From Rhyacophila brunnea (taxonomy: Eukaryota > Arthropoda > Insecta > Trichoptera > Rhyacophilidae): DNA of 64,000 nt. Made by a program: the position numbers and the translations under genes. A model generated the notes under the pieces. That model ran no database searches. It saw only the letters and a program-made list of their open reading frames with translations, and was not told the DNA's origin. Location of the stretch: contig JAGYXB010000157.1 of the NCBI GenBank assembly GCA_022495005.1, positions 248,001 to 312,000 of the forward strand, in the 5' to 3' direction. This document shows, in pieces, positions 44,391 to 56,189 of the stretch (positions are counted from its first letter, which is position 1; each line of letters starts with the position of its first letter).

Positions 44391-44880
44391 AAATAATTAC
44401 AAGATAAAAAGAACTTTTTGTATACCACGTTTTAAATTTTCTGTTGAATCATATAAACTTGATAATTCTACGTTTTAATAATTTAGAACAAATAAGGTAA
44501 TTGTCAACAAATCATTTTTTTGCTATTTTGCAACAAACAAACAAATATAGAACACTGAAATGTCATTTTGATTACCGTAGTAAAGCACGTATATATTAAT
44601 AATTTTGTTGCTAAGACCACCCCCTTAGCAACCAATACTAGTGGATTGGATTACGGATTTCTTCCGAAATAACTTTTCATACAAAACAGAATTAACTGAA
44701 AATGAATTCAATTATACTTAAAGATGTCTAAAAGTATTAAAAAAATGCATTGGCATCGTATTCATATATATTCTAATAGTTTCAAATGTCTAGTTAGTCA
44801 AGAAGTTAGTTAAAAATCGATTGCAAAATTTGCACTGGATAAACAACCATCGGACAAACAAGAATACGAGCTAAGAAAAA
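44391..44880 (+). repeat. Dispersed repeat R2, copy 3
   Basis: Full-length plus-strand copy from AAATAATTACAAGATAAA to GAATACGAGCTAAG. High similarity to the copies at 53.2 and 59.1 kb. Confidence 0.75.
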
Positions 44881-45339
44881 TGTGGTAAAATGACTAAAAC
44901 ATCTATAATAATAATATATAAAGATGTAAAAATGACGTGATTGATTATACACCATTAACCCAGGTTACACAATTTTAAATATAAAGGGTTAGATATTCAG
45001 CTCATCTACCATATTCTCAATAGTGTAATTAAATGGTATATTAATACTGCTTTAAATGAACATCTCGGGATATCTAAAAGAGAGATAATTAAGTTTTTTA
45101 ATCATATAATATAATCAATCTTGATAATGATATTACACTGGTGTTAATATTAGATACAGTCTTGGAAACCTAAATAAATAACCATTAAAATTTAATGAAC
45201 TCAGTGGTTATTTTTTAAAACTGGACATGTCCACTATTCAATCCTCATAGATAAATGAACTTTTCAAATAAAAACACAGAGCGAAAACACGCACGCGACA
45301 AAAACCAAACTGTCAGATTGTATGACAACATACATGGTC
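44881..45339. other. AT-rich spacer
   Basis: Nothing recognised before the SINE-C body. Confidence 0.4.
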
Positions 45340-45700
45340 ACGTGACTCAATTAGTAATGCGAATTGGGAGGGCAATAACCATGTTTAATGAAATCGCTTC
45401 GGATATTGATATATTCCACTTACGTGAGGTGAATTTAGGTGGACGTTGTTTTATAAGTTTTTAATATAGGGTCTATCAAAGTTCACTCTGTGTGCTTCCA
45501 TGTACTTTTATTTTGTTATTTTTGTTATTTACTTTATTTCTTTTCTTATTTTATTACTTATTGTATTATTACCTCACACTTCTCTATATTTTTATTTTTA
45601 AAAAATATTAACACATATTTTATGTCATGAACGCTTTGAATTTATAATTTGTTATGTTCATTGTATGTAAAATAAATAAATTTAATTTGATTTGATTTGA
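45340..45700 (+). repeat. SINE family C, copy without head
   Basis: Body AATTGGGAGGGCAATAACCA and GATATATTCCACTTACGTGA, then an AT-rich middle and the tail TGTCATGAACGCTTTGAATT ending AATAAATAAA. The 69-codon frame 45255-45464 is repeat-derived. Confidence 0.65.
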
Positions 45701-46429
45701 AATACAGTCCCGCCATTAGCTGAAAGTGACATGTCTCATTTCGAATGTCAACAACGTTGGACGTATCCCTATTTGAATGTGAATCTACTTTTTGAAACCT
45801 CTTTTCAATATGAAATTGGTGTTTTGTGGCGATTTTTGAAAGTCAACAAAGTGTGTATGAGGTTATTTCCGATAATAACTCATTTTCGGCATATATGGTA
45901 CATGTCCAGTTTTGAAAGTCATCCACTGAACTGTGTTATTTCTTAAAAAATATTTTATTTTAAAGTTTAAAAAGTTATATTACGTAGGTATGTAAGTATG
46001 ATTATACTGAATAATCTTTATCGTCATGCTATTTAACAGATACACAGCGTTACTTTAAAGTTAGCAAAAGTAATGGGATAGCGTAAAATTACATGTAAAT
46101 TGATATACTTCTATATTATTTAACCCCATCTGTATCCTGGTTCATTAGAAGAGAATCAATATTTCACCACATTATCGTTCGTGATACGGGCAAGCGATTG
46201 AGGGATTTCTTTGCTCGAAACATAAGACTAGGTCCATGTGTAATGCTCAGCTGACCTTACTCATTTTTCAAAACTATTAGAGGCTAGATTTGCTTCCTAT
46301 ATGGTCAGTTATCTTCGGATAAGACAATGAAAAAAGGAATAGTCGTCATAAATGTTTTTCTTTATTTAAACGTTGTTTTCATACTTGATATGCACGACAT
46401 ATTATGGAATGCCTTTTTGAGTTCATGTA
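45701..46429. other. Unassigned sequence
   Basis: A 71-codon plus frame (45731-45946) begins MSHFECQQRWTYPYLNVNLL but has no recognisable domain. The remainder is AT-rich. Confidence 0.4.
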
Positions 46430-46437
46430 GGTACAAT

Positions 46438-47056
46438 TAGAGTTGGGTATTTCCCGAGAAAATCTCAATCTCGAGATTCGGGATTTCCCGAAATGATGAA
46501 ATTTTGAATTCTCGCGATTCGGGATTTCCAGAAAATAATTCTCGAAATATCGGGAAATTTGAAAAAAAAACCTGTAAAAATCCTAAAGCCAGTATAAAAA
46601 CAGACACATTCCAAAAAAATATGATTTTTTTTTATTTCTGTAAGAAGGACAAAATAGAAGTAGGAAAACAAAAATAATTCAAAACATTACTTATTAAAAT
46701 AGAGTTTCAAAAAACACAGACAATCAATCGCTACGTCTGACAATCGCGTACGCTTTTGAGACAAAAATTCCCTGATGTTGCAAAAATTGCTCTCATTTTG
46801 AGTCGATGTTGGCTGAATTGTGTTAAATGCTATGATCAGTCTTTGAACGTTTTGTGTTTTCTGTCCACTTTTTTCATATAGAAAATCGTTTTTTCAATTA
46901 ATATTTGATAATAACGAAATCCCGAATCCCGAGAAAAGATTCACGAGATACGGGATGTCCCAAAATGTCAAAAAATTCAATTCTCGAGATTCGGGATGGA
47001 AAATCTCGAAAATTTCTCGAGAATTCCTGTAGGGAAATTCCCGAAACCCAACTTTA
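46438..47056 (-). mobile_element. hAT element remnant with transposase fragment
   Basis: 619 bp. Ends TAGAGTTGGGTATTTCCCGA and, inverted, TAAAGTTGGGTTTCGGGAAT. An exact 8-bp duplication GGTACAAT flanks it (46430-46437, 47057-47064). Both end regions carry many repeats of CTCGAGATTCGGGAT/TCCCGAAATcontaining segments, probable transposase-binding iterons. The centre holds the end of a hAT transposase on the minus strand. Confidence 0.87.
46687..46845 (-). pseudogene. hAT transposase C-terminal dimerisation remnant
   Basis: Minus-strand translation gives QPTSTQNESNFAT and, after a one-base shift, SQKRTRLSDVAIDCLCFLK followed by LYFNK and a stop. This matches the hAT family C-terminal pattern 'P-SS--ER-FS--G------R-RL------L-FL--Y'. 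The rest of the protein is deleted. Confidence 0.7.
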
Positions 47057-47064
47057 GGTACAAT

Positions 47065-48299
47065 GTAACTTGAATACCTAATTAAGATAAACTCTTAAAT
47101 TTGAACGTTGGACGATAAAGATAAAAAAGGCAGAAGATATACGTTTTTTAAATGTGCAGTTGGAGGCAGATGCTAAATATTTCATGAATTACTCTCATCG
47201 GTTTGTCTTTACCAAAATTGTCAACTTTTAGTTATGTAGATTTTAGAGAAATGATAAATAAAATAAATCGTAATATTCGGTCAGGTCGAAGGTTGGAGAG
47301 GATGAGGAACTTTCCTACAGATAGGAGGAGTAAATCAATAATAGCACAGATCTCGTACCGTCAAAAGCTCTGCATACCGCTAAAGGCCAAGAAGAACACA
47401 GGCAAGACTTCAAAAAAATTGTATGATGAAAAAAACATCTGGGTAACGATCATCAGTTATTATGTACAAACGAAGAAGAGAAGAGATCCAGATAATTATG
47501 TATGTGTTTAATAATTAATGTTTACTATTAAAAGTAATTATTCGATTGTAAATTAATACTCAATTAATTTTGGGATGAAAGTAGATTAATTTGAACGTAA
47601 AAAATGTTTTTATTGCGAATATTAATGTAGTTTGAAAGGTAATGTAATGTATCTGCTAAATATAAATTGTTTTCATAATTTATTTAGGTACAGAATTCAG
47701 CGTATCCGGATTCACTGCCCAATTTATAACCACCCAGTGAATTTTCCACTTCTAAAACACGATCCATTAATTAATTGGGAGGCTTAAAATATTTTTCGTA
47801 TCATCAAAGGGTTGCCATTGACCGCTACGTCGCAGGTATATCCCTCAAGCGTAGAAGCGTAGAGGCGTAGACCTCTCGAGCTACGCCGACCTGCATTAAA
47901 ACGCAGCGACATTCAAATTAACGATCTCATTTGACAATGAATCTGCAAGAGGACGGACCCCTTTCCCAACCCTTCGTCCTTCCATCGAAAATACATGGAC
48001 TGCGCGTAATAAATATTGCACCGGGGAATCAGTACATTGTGATGCTCAAAGTATGGAACTGACAACTTTACTTTATTTTGTCTTTATATTTTTAGATGAT
48101 AATATACTAATATACTATATAATTTATATAGCAGTAATTTTTAAAACATTAGAAACATACATAATAATTAAAAATATTTTAGTAAAAACAAAAATATATT
48201 ATATAAGAATATCAACAATAATAATATACAATATTATACAAAAATAATTATAAGAGTAAAATATATAATATGGAAGTATGTACACCAAAAGATTTAAGT
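47065..48299. other. Mostly AT-rich, one GC-richer patch
   Basis: 47203-47511 is open for 102 codons without an initial ATG; the translation is basic (NRNIRSGRRLERMRNF) and unrecognised. 47810-48035 is GC-richer, with three short tandem units of GCGTAGA (47858-47885), and has no frame or second copy. Confidence 0.4.
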
Positions 48300-48475
48300 T
48301 GACCGTATATTTTAAGAACTTACTTAAAAAAACCAGCAAAAAAATCATCTTCACGCAATAATTATAAATAATATCAATATCCGAAGCGATCTGGCTTAAC
48401 ATATTCACTGCCTCCCCAATTGGTATTACCAATGGCAGATTAGTTCTGTACCTTAAGAGAACAAAAATAACTAAT
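48300..48475 (-). repeat. SINE family C, partial reverse copy
   Basis: Minus-strand match to the SINE-C body (CAGAACTAATCTGCCATTGG, CAATTGGGGAGGCAGTGAAT, ATCGCTTCGGATATTGATAT). Neither head nor tail preserved. Confidence 0.6.
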
Positions 48476-48699
48476 GCTCCTGATTTCTAACATAGCTGTT
48501 ATCAGGGGATACAGGTAAACACAATTAATTAAGAATGACTGTGTTTTCATCTACTAATTCTGGCGAATCCGCTCTATCAATTAAGTAACCTGTATCTTAC
48601 TTAATCACGCCAAAACAACTTCGTTAATATGCGCTGAATTTTCTGTTAAATTTCGTTGATAATTAAAATTTTCTGAATTTTTTTAAAATCAACTTTATT
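48476..48699. other. Spacer before LINE fragment
   Basis: AT-rich, nothing recognised. Confidence 0.35.
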
Positions 48700-49221
48700 T
48701 TGACTCCTAAATTTGGCTTGATAGTAGATGGGCCGAGTTTTACCTGCAGGCATGACCATCAAGATGTTGAACACATCCTCTGGGTTTTCCCGCTTATGGA
48801 ACTCGAACGATCCGAGCTGTTTGCCAGGATCCTTCCTCGCACGGTCCCAATTAGACATGGATATCTGATTGCAACCGAGGCCAACTTTGCGGCATTCGAG
48901 AAATTTGCAGCGTCGTATGGGGAAAGGAATAGTCCCGACTCATTTGTAGACTCATCTATTTTAATTCGTGACACTCAGTATGCGGATACACAGGGAGGTT
49001 AACGTCAGCGGACAGCAGAGCCAATCAAAAAAAAATCTTTTTTAACTTTCTTCATTAAGCACAACGGTGCATGGTTGCAGCAACAGTCCCGTGCTGCTCC
49101 GTCTCGGGACGGAATGAACACTTAAAATCACTTCTCTGAGACACGTTTAAAGCGTCATGGAAAACGGCCGTGCATATCCACGGCTGTACATATATGACGG
49201 GTGGTGGTGGGAACTTTAACA
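48700..49221 (+). pseudogene. Non-LTR retrotransposon 3' end with polymerase C-terminus
   Basis: Open frame to TAA at 49000-49002, with FTCRHDHQDVEHILWVFPLM, ERSELFARILPRTVPI and ATEANFAAFEKFAASYGER. The 'C-H-----D-EH-L--C/F-L-----R--L' pattern is the C-terminal zinc-knuckle region of Jockey/R1-type LINE polymerases; the last cysteine is replaced (WVFP). A ~220 bp 3' UTR follows, with TCTCGGGACGGAATGA and ending ACTTTAAC at about 49221, shared with 21.8-22.2 kb. 5'-truncated, no catalytic domain. Confidence 0.72.
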
Positions 49222-49224
49222 CCG

Positions 49225-49977
49225 TCAAAATCTCTCCAAAATATATATTTTTTATTTGGTGTTATTTATGCTACTCCTATGAGTATATCAGAGTATTTTT
49301 AAGTGAGAAAGATAATGAATTAACATTTATAAATGTTACTATTGTAAGGGTTCAGAAACTAATCATATTTTTGAAAGCTAATAAGAATAATTTCATTGAT
49401 TTTGTGTTGTTAACTACATCCACAGAAAAGAAATCTGAGTTCCCTGACTACATCCATATAGTTTTCTAATACATTTGCTATGTATACCAATTATGTATTG
49501 CAACATGAGACTTTACAGTTTGACATTCGCCCCATTTTAAGGCTATCCATTCGAGAACATGGAAGGGGTTGAAAATATCGGCCGCAGTAGCCATGATGAC
49601 GATTTATGCCCGATATTAGGCATTCGTTATTTAGTTTATGGGACTACTGGGGTACACTTTGGAAGGTAAGTTCTTGAAGGATGTTTATGGGATGCATTGC
49701 GCTAATGAAACGCATACTATTTTAAGTAAATCTACAAAAATATTTAATGCATTTTCGACGTTAATTCAGCGAATATTTATTTTAAAAACTAAATTTCACG
49801 AAATACTTTTTAATTCATATTTATAACGATGTCTTGTTTTAATATTATTACGTATACTATAAATTGCATAGGTTTGAATTTAGTAGTAGAAATAAAAATG
49901 ACCGTGGCCTTCTATAATACTTCACTTTCATTACCCTGACACCAGTATTGAATACGTTATAGTATACATATAATTTC
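49225..49977. other. AT-rich stretch, nothing recognised
   Basis: The 99-codon frame starting at 49170 runs from the LINE UTR into AT-rich sequence and is not supported. Confidence 0.4.
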
Positions 49978-50222
49978 TTCTTCTTCTTTTGACAATTCCC
50001 GATTCTAATAGGATCATATGGACATCCACATGGTGGAAGTTTGTATTATCAGATATTGTTTTTATGAGAAATGGATGTTAGCCACTTGCTCAAACCTTTA
50101 TGTCTGTACTCTAACTTCAAACACAAGTTGAAAAACAATAGTACCTATATGAATTTTCCAGACCCAGGATTTTAACCTGCAAACCGCAGCATTATAATCC
50201 GATACGTAAGCCAATCGGTCAT
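49978..50222 (-). repeat. SINE family D, full-length reverse copy
   Basis: Minus strand: A-box-like GATTGGCTTACGTATCGG, B-box CAGGTTAAAATCCTGGG, body TTTTTCAACTTGTGTTTGAA, GAGCAAGTGGCTAACATCCA and CTTCCACCATGTGGATGTC, tail AATCGGGAATTGTCAAAAG plus a GAAGAAGAAG tract (read as CTTCTTCTTC at 49978). Confidence 0.74.
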
Positions 50223-51889
50223 ATAATTTAGTGGGTATTTAAAGTCTTCTCGTAATTATTTTTGTTGGATAAAAGAAATACGTCTCACTCATTAGCCAAA
50301 ATTTGAATTTAAATTCTTTAACTTAAGACTGTAATATTATTTAAATAGTGTTTTTATTTAAAAGGTCGAGTTGCTGGTCAATAAAATAGGTTGGCAGGTT
50401 GCTAAACGTGCCAAACTTGTTCGTTATCCTTAAATATATTAACTCCTCAAATTAAAATCAAGTTATGTGTCTCTCTGTCTTATACAATATGGACGGAGTA
50501 TTCAATATGTTCATGGTAGAAAAAACATTATTATATTTACGTTTCGTTATATTAATTATATATGGCAATAACTCAAAATTTCAAGACTTTGAGTTAATAA
50601 TGCCATTCGGTGTAGAAAGGTCTTTTTTTGTAATTCATATAATTCGAATATTTTTTTTTTTTGGATAAATCATTAATTTCATTATAAACGGGAATATGTA
50701 TCTGGGTTGATTATTTGTTAATCTGTAACAATGCATTGCTAAGTTCATTTGAACTAAATAACAAATAAACACATTTACTTACAAAATCAAGGTTTTAATA
50801 TTGAAATGAAAATTTGTGCAAACTTTTCAAACGCCATTATCTTAGAACAAGGGATTTTGAATATTTTTTACCTATACAACTGTAGGGGTCATTATCCTAC
50901 CATTCGCACGACTCAATTTATAATTACAAGTACCTTGTAACATAATATCGTGAGACAGCAAAACAAGCGATTTGTGTGAATAAATCAAAAAGCTAATTTA
51001 GCAAAATAATTATTTTAAATAATTATTTATAATTTACAAAACACATGATATGCACAAAATTGTTTACATGAAAATCAATCTTGCTAATTATTAAAACTGC
51101 TTAATTGACAATTTACAAACAAGCCATGCATTGCAAAATAAAACCTAGTAAGCAAGATATCACAATATGCAAATAGTGACAACAGCATTTTCTATTGTAT
51201 CGAATCTGTATAAAACACTCAATTACATGACATCAATATGTCAGTCAGTTATCAAAGACTTAACCGTAAGGTTATCGTTCCACTTCGCCCGATCGACTTC
51301 GCAATTTCTCATAACGCACACACGTGCTTTAATTCTGCTAAATTATAATCTGTAAACTTACTTGTAATAATTAAATTGATATTTATTTGGAAGGAGATAA
51401 TAAAACCAGGGTTCATTTCATTCACGCATCAATCTTCTTATTATTGGAGTCAAACAAACCTACCCTGCCTGTTCCTCACATCATCTCCTTACTAAACAAC
51501 TAAGGTACCTATCGGTCTAGGGTGAAAATAAAAAAACTTTTATTTCGTCAGAATAGAAAACTGTTTTTCTAAATATTGTACGCATTATTTTAATTTTACG
51601 TTTACACATAATATAAATTTGCTTACTTTAAGTTAACAAAAAGGTTAATTAATATGTACAATAATAAAATTATTCCATCCCTAATATCTGCATAAATATT
51701 CAGTATTTTGATCGACATGCTCATGCAAATATTATTGTGGAATAAGCATAATAAAGATAAAATAAACATTCATAAACGAAAAGAACATTTTTCAAAACAA
51801 ACAATCGAAAAACAATACCCAAATTCAATAATAAATTCAAAAAATACTGTTTATTAAAAAATACCGAACAAAGTAATTTATTTCGCTGC
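50223..51889. other. AT-rich stretch, nothing recognised
   Basis: Short frames (50465-50668, 51167-51355) are hydrophobic or low-complexity translations without domain or repeat evidence. Confidence 0.4.
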
Positions 51890-52140
51890 CCCCTAAACGT
51901 AAATACACAAACACTGCGGCCTGGCAAAGGGAGATACTCGATAACGGAGCATATTTCATACGCGGAGAGGCGGCCCGATATTTTTCTTCATTAAATAGTA
52001 CTTTTTGCCATTCATTACGGGCACCACCGCAGAACGGGAAGGCCAAAGGGACCACGTGGTCCCATCCGGTCATTAGAGTATCGTCGTATCGATTAGCATG
52101 GAGCGGCCTGTACCCGAGGAATGGAAATCAGTAGCGTAAA
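51890..52140. other. GC-rich unique island
   Basis: About 250 bp of markedly higher G+C (GGAGAGGCGGCCCGAT, ACCACCGCAGAACGGGAAGG) with a 78-codon minus-strand frame that lacks motifs. It includes a 16-bp palindrome with an E-box core. Not duplicated in the window; candidate conserved non-coding or exon sequence. Confidence 0.4.
52048..52063. promoter_or_regulatory. Palindromic E-box
   Basis: GGGACCACGTGGTCCC is a perfect 16-bp palindrome with a CACGTG core, the binding site type of bHLH (Myc/Max, USF, CLOCK-type) factors. Function inferred only from the motif. Confidence 0.45.
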
Positions 52141-52188
52141 GAATAATAACACTTTTGTCGTAAAGCTATATCTTTTTTCTTAGTAAGT

Positions 52189-52373
52189 AATGACGCAGCC
52201 TTACTAGACTGATGTGTCGTGTCGTGATGCATCAGAAGCACATCGGAAGCCTATATTTTGTATGGAGGCGTGCACACTATTCTGACGCCAGTATTATTCA
52301 AAATATAGGCATACGATGTGCTTCTGAAGCATCACGACACGACATGTCAGTCTACTATGAATGCTGCGTAATG
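52189..52373. mobile_element. Hairpin MITE
   Basis: ~185 bp. The two halves are imperfect reverse complements: left TGTCGTGTCGTGATGCATCA and GAAGCACATCGG, right CGATGTGCTTCTGAAGCATC and ACGACACGACATGTCAGTC. The loop is short (about 52260-52300). Outer ends around ACGCAGC; duplication not resolved. Confidence 0.7.
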
Positions 52374-52415
52374 CTTCAATTACTATGATGAAAGGCGTGT
52401 ACTATCATGCTGTCA

Positions 52416-52725
52416 CGGCGACAAATTTAGTCAATGGTTTCGTCATTCTGCAGAATATTTTGAACGATTACTATCTCTTTAATTTCTATGTTATAGAGTG
52501 CCAACTTTAATGTATTAGTATTTTGAATTATTATTCATGATAATTTCAATAAATATTAACAGTTTTTACGTGTGCGTACGTTAAAATTACTTGCGATATT
52601 GTATCCATAGATAATATTTTGAACAGAACCAAACCTGCAGACCATAGATAATAAACAGCATTCTTATAGAAAATACATAGTGCCAACCACTAAAAACAAA
52701 AAAAAAAACACGCAATGTGATGTCT
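52416..52725 (+). repeat. Dispersed repeat R5, copy 1
   Basis: Matches the reverse complement of 63490-63825 at roughly 75-80%: GACAAATTTAGTC, CGTCATTCTGCAGAATATTT, AACAGTTTTTACGTGTGCGT, ACGTTAAAATT, ATTCTTATAGAAA. Class unknown; no inverted repeat or stable frame. Confidence 0.62.
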
Positions 52726-53196
52726 TGTTATTCACAAAACACACGTTGCCAAACAGAGCTCCGCACTTTGGTCAAATGCGACTTTTTAGTTTAAAAATAA
52801 CATCTAGTGCTGCTCAACAAAGAGCATGCATCTTGGGCTATGAGTCAACGACGCCAGAACGCATATATACACCTACAAATTGGTCATTCCTATACCGGCT
52901 CATCAGTTGCTGCGTCTAAATATATATACGTTTCGAGAGGTTATGCATGAATGTCGCTAGGTAGATGTGCGCGATCTTCATATGCAACATTGAAGAGACG
53001 TTCCTAGAAGGTTTGATTTATGGCTGTGCGACAGACAGGTGAGTTTAGATGTGAGAGCCGGCTAAGTAGCCTGAGAAACAGTAATATAAGATATACAGTA
53101 ATATAAGTGCTGTTTTATTTTATATCAGTTGAAAATGTCCCTCTGCTGCGGAAAACCCCGGTATAATTATTTAATAAAAAAGGTGGGTTCAGAAAA
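52726..53196. other. Unassigned sequence
   Basis: Mixed composition, 79-codon frame at 52680-52919 without motif. A short direct repeat (AGTAATATAAG) occurs near 53082-53108. Confidence 0.4.
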
Positions 53197-53690
53197 AAAT
53201 AATTGCAAGATAAAAAGAACTTTTTATATACCACGTTTATAAATTTTCTGTTGAATCATATAAACTTGACAATTCTATGTATTAATAATTTAGGACAAAT
53301 AAGGCAATTGTCAACAAATCATTTTTTTGCTATTTTGCAACAAACAAACAAATATAAAATACTGAAATGTCATTTTGATTTCCATAGTAACGCACGTACA
53401 TATTATTAATTTAGTTGCTAGGACCACCCCCTTAGCAACCATTAATAGTGGATTGGATTACGGATTTCATCCGAAATAGCTTTTCATACAAAACAGAATT
53501 AACTGAAAATGAATTCAATTCTACTTAAAGATGGCTAAAAGTATTAAAAGAATGCATTGGCATCGTGTTCCGATATATTCTAAAAGTTCTAAATGTCTAG
53601 CTAGTCGGTAAGATAGTTAAAAATCGATTGCAAGATTTGTACTGGATAAACAACCACCGGACAAATAAGAATACGAGCTAATAAAAAGGT
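53197..53690 (+). repeat. Dispersed repeat R2, copy 4
   Basis: Full-length plus-strand copy with the same landmarks (CCACCCCCTTAGCAACC, GTGGATTGGATTACGGATTT, end GAATACGAGCTAATA). Confidence 0.75.
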
Positions 53691-54833
53691 GGTAAGAATG
53701 TGTTTTATTCAAATTAATTTATTATTTTAACTAATTTCATTCGAAATAATGTCAATATTTTAATTATTTTGTTGTCTTTTATCTGTGAAATTCCAACAAT
53801 TTTAGGCATAATAACACTTTATCTCATAGATTTAAATGTTTTCTTTCTTTTTAGTTTTTATGCAAATTTTGCAAACTTACAGTTACCAACAAATTTTATA
53901 AAATATTATAAAATATCAATAGTTTTATAAACAGTAGATTGATAGCTGAACTCTTCAATTATAAATATATTCAACGTGTAACTTTTAAAATTTCTATAGG
54001 GGCTGTTTGCACGTCACTCGTTCTAATGGATAGTATACACTGTGTGTATGTTTGCATCCCCTTTGTAACATGTCATTGGTGGTGAACCGCTGACACAAGC
54101 AATGTATAGCAATAACGTCGGAGATCATTTAATTGATATGTCATTTCAAGATGACTAAAAACAACATTGTACAATACCCAAATATTCTTCATCATTTATA
54201 ATTGGATATAAATAAAAACGTCAAAGACCAGATATGTATTATAATTAGAAATAATGAGGACGACCTTTTTTATTTCAAATTTTGATGCCAAACTATTAAA
54301 CAAAATAAATATCTACGCGACAATTATACATTGAATTTTGTAACCGATCTAAATATAGAGATATCTTTAAAATCTTATTTATTTTCAAAACTTCAAAAGT
54401 CCAAAATGGCTAAATTTCTTATAAGGCCCATATCCATACTACCAATGACATCAATATGAGGAAATGTCATTGTGTACAGGATAAAAAAAGTTTTCAAAAC
54501 AGCCTATATCCATATGGGTCACTGTCAAAACTAATAAAATCCACATTGTTGATGTAACCTATCGAAGTGCATTTTTAAACACAAAATATATTATTGATGG
54601 TTGCTTCAACATTAAAAACCTGGTAGAAATTGTGTTTTTACTAATTTATATTATATAGTTTCCTATAACAGGATAATTATTACATCCATAGATATTACCC
54701 CCTTGATTGAACCTTGTCCGTGTTTGATAACAAAATCCCGATAGCCGTAACTCTAGCCACTTTATTAGATCAGGAATGATGTTTTGATAGACTATTTTTT
54801 TTGTACACGCGTCAAAATTATGCCTCCTACGTA
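53691..54833. other. AT-rich stretch, nothing recognised
   Basis: No supported frame. 54000-54115 is of mixed composition (GGGGCTGTTTGCACGTCACT) and might be an element end, but no partner was found. Confidence 0.4.
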
Positions 54834-54842
54834 TTGCTACTT

Positions 54843-55424
54843 CGTGACGTCCCTAGACAAAATGCCGCCCCTAGGTATCGTAGTGCCAAAATGCCGCCAC
54901 ATTTTTTTATACAGTACTTTTTATCATCCTTTCATGACTTCAATATCTAAGAAATGTGTTATATGGATACATTACTAACAATGTATATACCACTAAATCT
55001 AATTTAAATACCATATCTGGTGAGTCTATGGTTTCAGATAGGTACATTTAAAAATACACTTGACAACTCCAAAACTCGGGAGTGACTGGTAAATATATTT
55101 AGATAAATTTTAAATTAGATATGCACGTGTCATTGCTGTTCACCAAAGAATTCCAAGGACAACAGAAGTAAGTTAGATATCGTGAACCCGACAAACAAAA
55201 TAAAGTCCTCTTAAAACTTTTATAGTAAGTACCTAATTAAGTAATACATTTTGTTTCCAACCAGTGAGCTGATTTTTTTTAATGGAAAGATATTTCCGTT
55301 AATACTACGTTTAGGTAGCTATTTCTTATTTAGGTACCTAATGATTTTCCTCGATTTGCCGCCCTTTGGGTAACTGCCGCCCCCAAGCCGCGCTCAATCT
55401 GCCTACCCCCATGGGACGTCACTG
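54843..55424. mobile_element. DNA transposon with 9-bp duplication, second family
   Basis: 582 bp between exact copies of TTGCTACTT (54834-54842, 55425-55433). Ends CGTGACGTCCCTAG and, inverted, CAGTGACGTCCCATGGG. Subterminal GC-rich segments repeat a TGCCGCC motif on both sides. Non-autonomous; a 9-bp duplication favours Mutator-like, although some hAT relatives share CAGTG ends. Confidence 0.75.
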
Positions 55425-55433
55425 TTGCTACTT

Positions 55434-56189
55434 TAAAAGTATGTAGCTTTCGGGAAATTACATTTTAAATGATTGGACAGTTGTCATACTATCATTGGCA
55501 AAAATAAAAACTGATTTATAATTAGCTTCATAATTCAATGTTTGTCTCCACTGCAGATAAACGCAAAACTCTGTGTCCATACGAATAGCCTGGGGGGCTA
55601 AAGAGACCCATTATCACCAGCTTTGCGATGAGCTAATATCCAATTATGATGCGCGACTAATACTCGACCGGTAACTAACCATACAAAACATCGCAGATAA
55701 TAATAATGTACCTAAGCTCACTGTCGTAGTAACGACCGGACCAATCCCGATCAGCTGATGAATCGATCATTATTTAAATTCGGCTTAGTTTGATATTCAG
55801 ATTTTGCGAAATTTGCTGCGCTTGTCCTGAATATTGTTCCATGATATTGCATCATCTATGTATGAAGTTTTGCATTATAAGACAATTAACCAGATTTTGA
55901 ATATCAAAAGCTATAATAGCCTTTTAAAGACCTTGGTATAAGAACAACAAACGTCCACTTTTTCAATTTCCATTTTAATGCATTTCTCTATATTCTCTGC
56001 ATATGATTACATACAACTTTACTGTGCAAATAAATATTTTAAAATAAAATCATAAATTCCTCAAATCAGCTTTCAAAAATATGCCACTTTTCTAAAAACC
56101 ACAATAATCCGGGAATTTTTAAAATAAAATAGCAAAGGACCGGCAGTTCTACACTTGTATGATGAGGCGGGATTAGTATAATATATTCC
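55434..56189. other. Unassigned sequence
   Basis: 55540-55790 is a mixed-composition, single-copy patch (AGCCTGGGGGGCTAAAGAGA, GACCGGACCAATCCCGATCA). No frame is recognisable. Confidence 0.4.

Noticed and set aside
44391..44880. R2 as a Helitron
   Set aside because: The CTAA end is suggestive, but there is no 5' TC consistently, no 3' hairpin, and A|T insertion could not be shown.
47203..47511. 102-codon basic frame
   Set aside because: No initiating ATG at its start, no motif, AT-rich composition; low evidence for coding.
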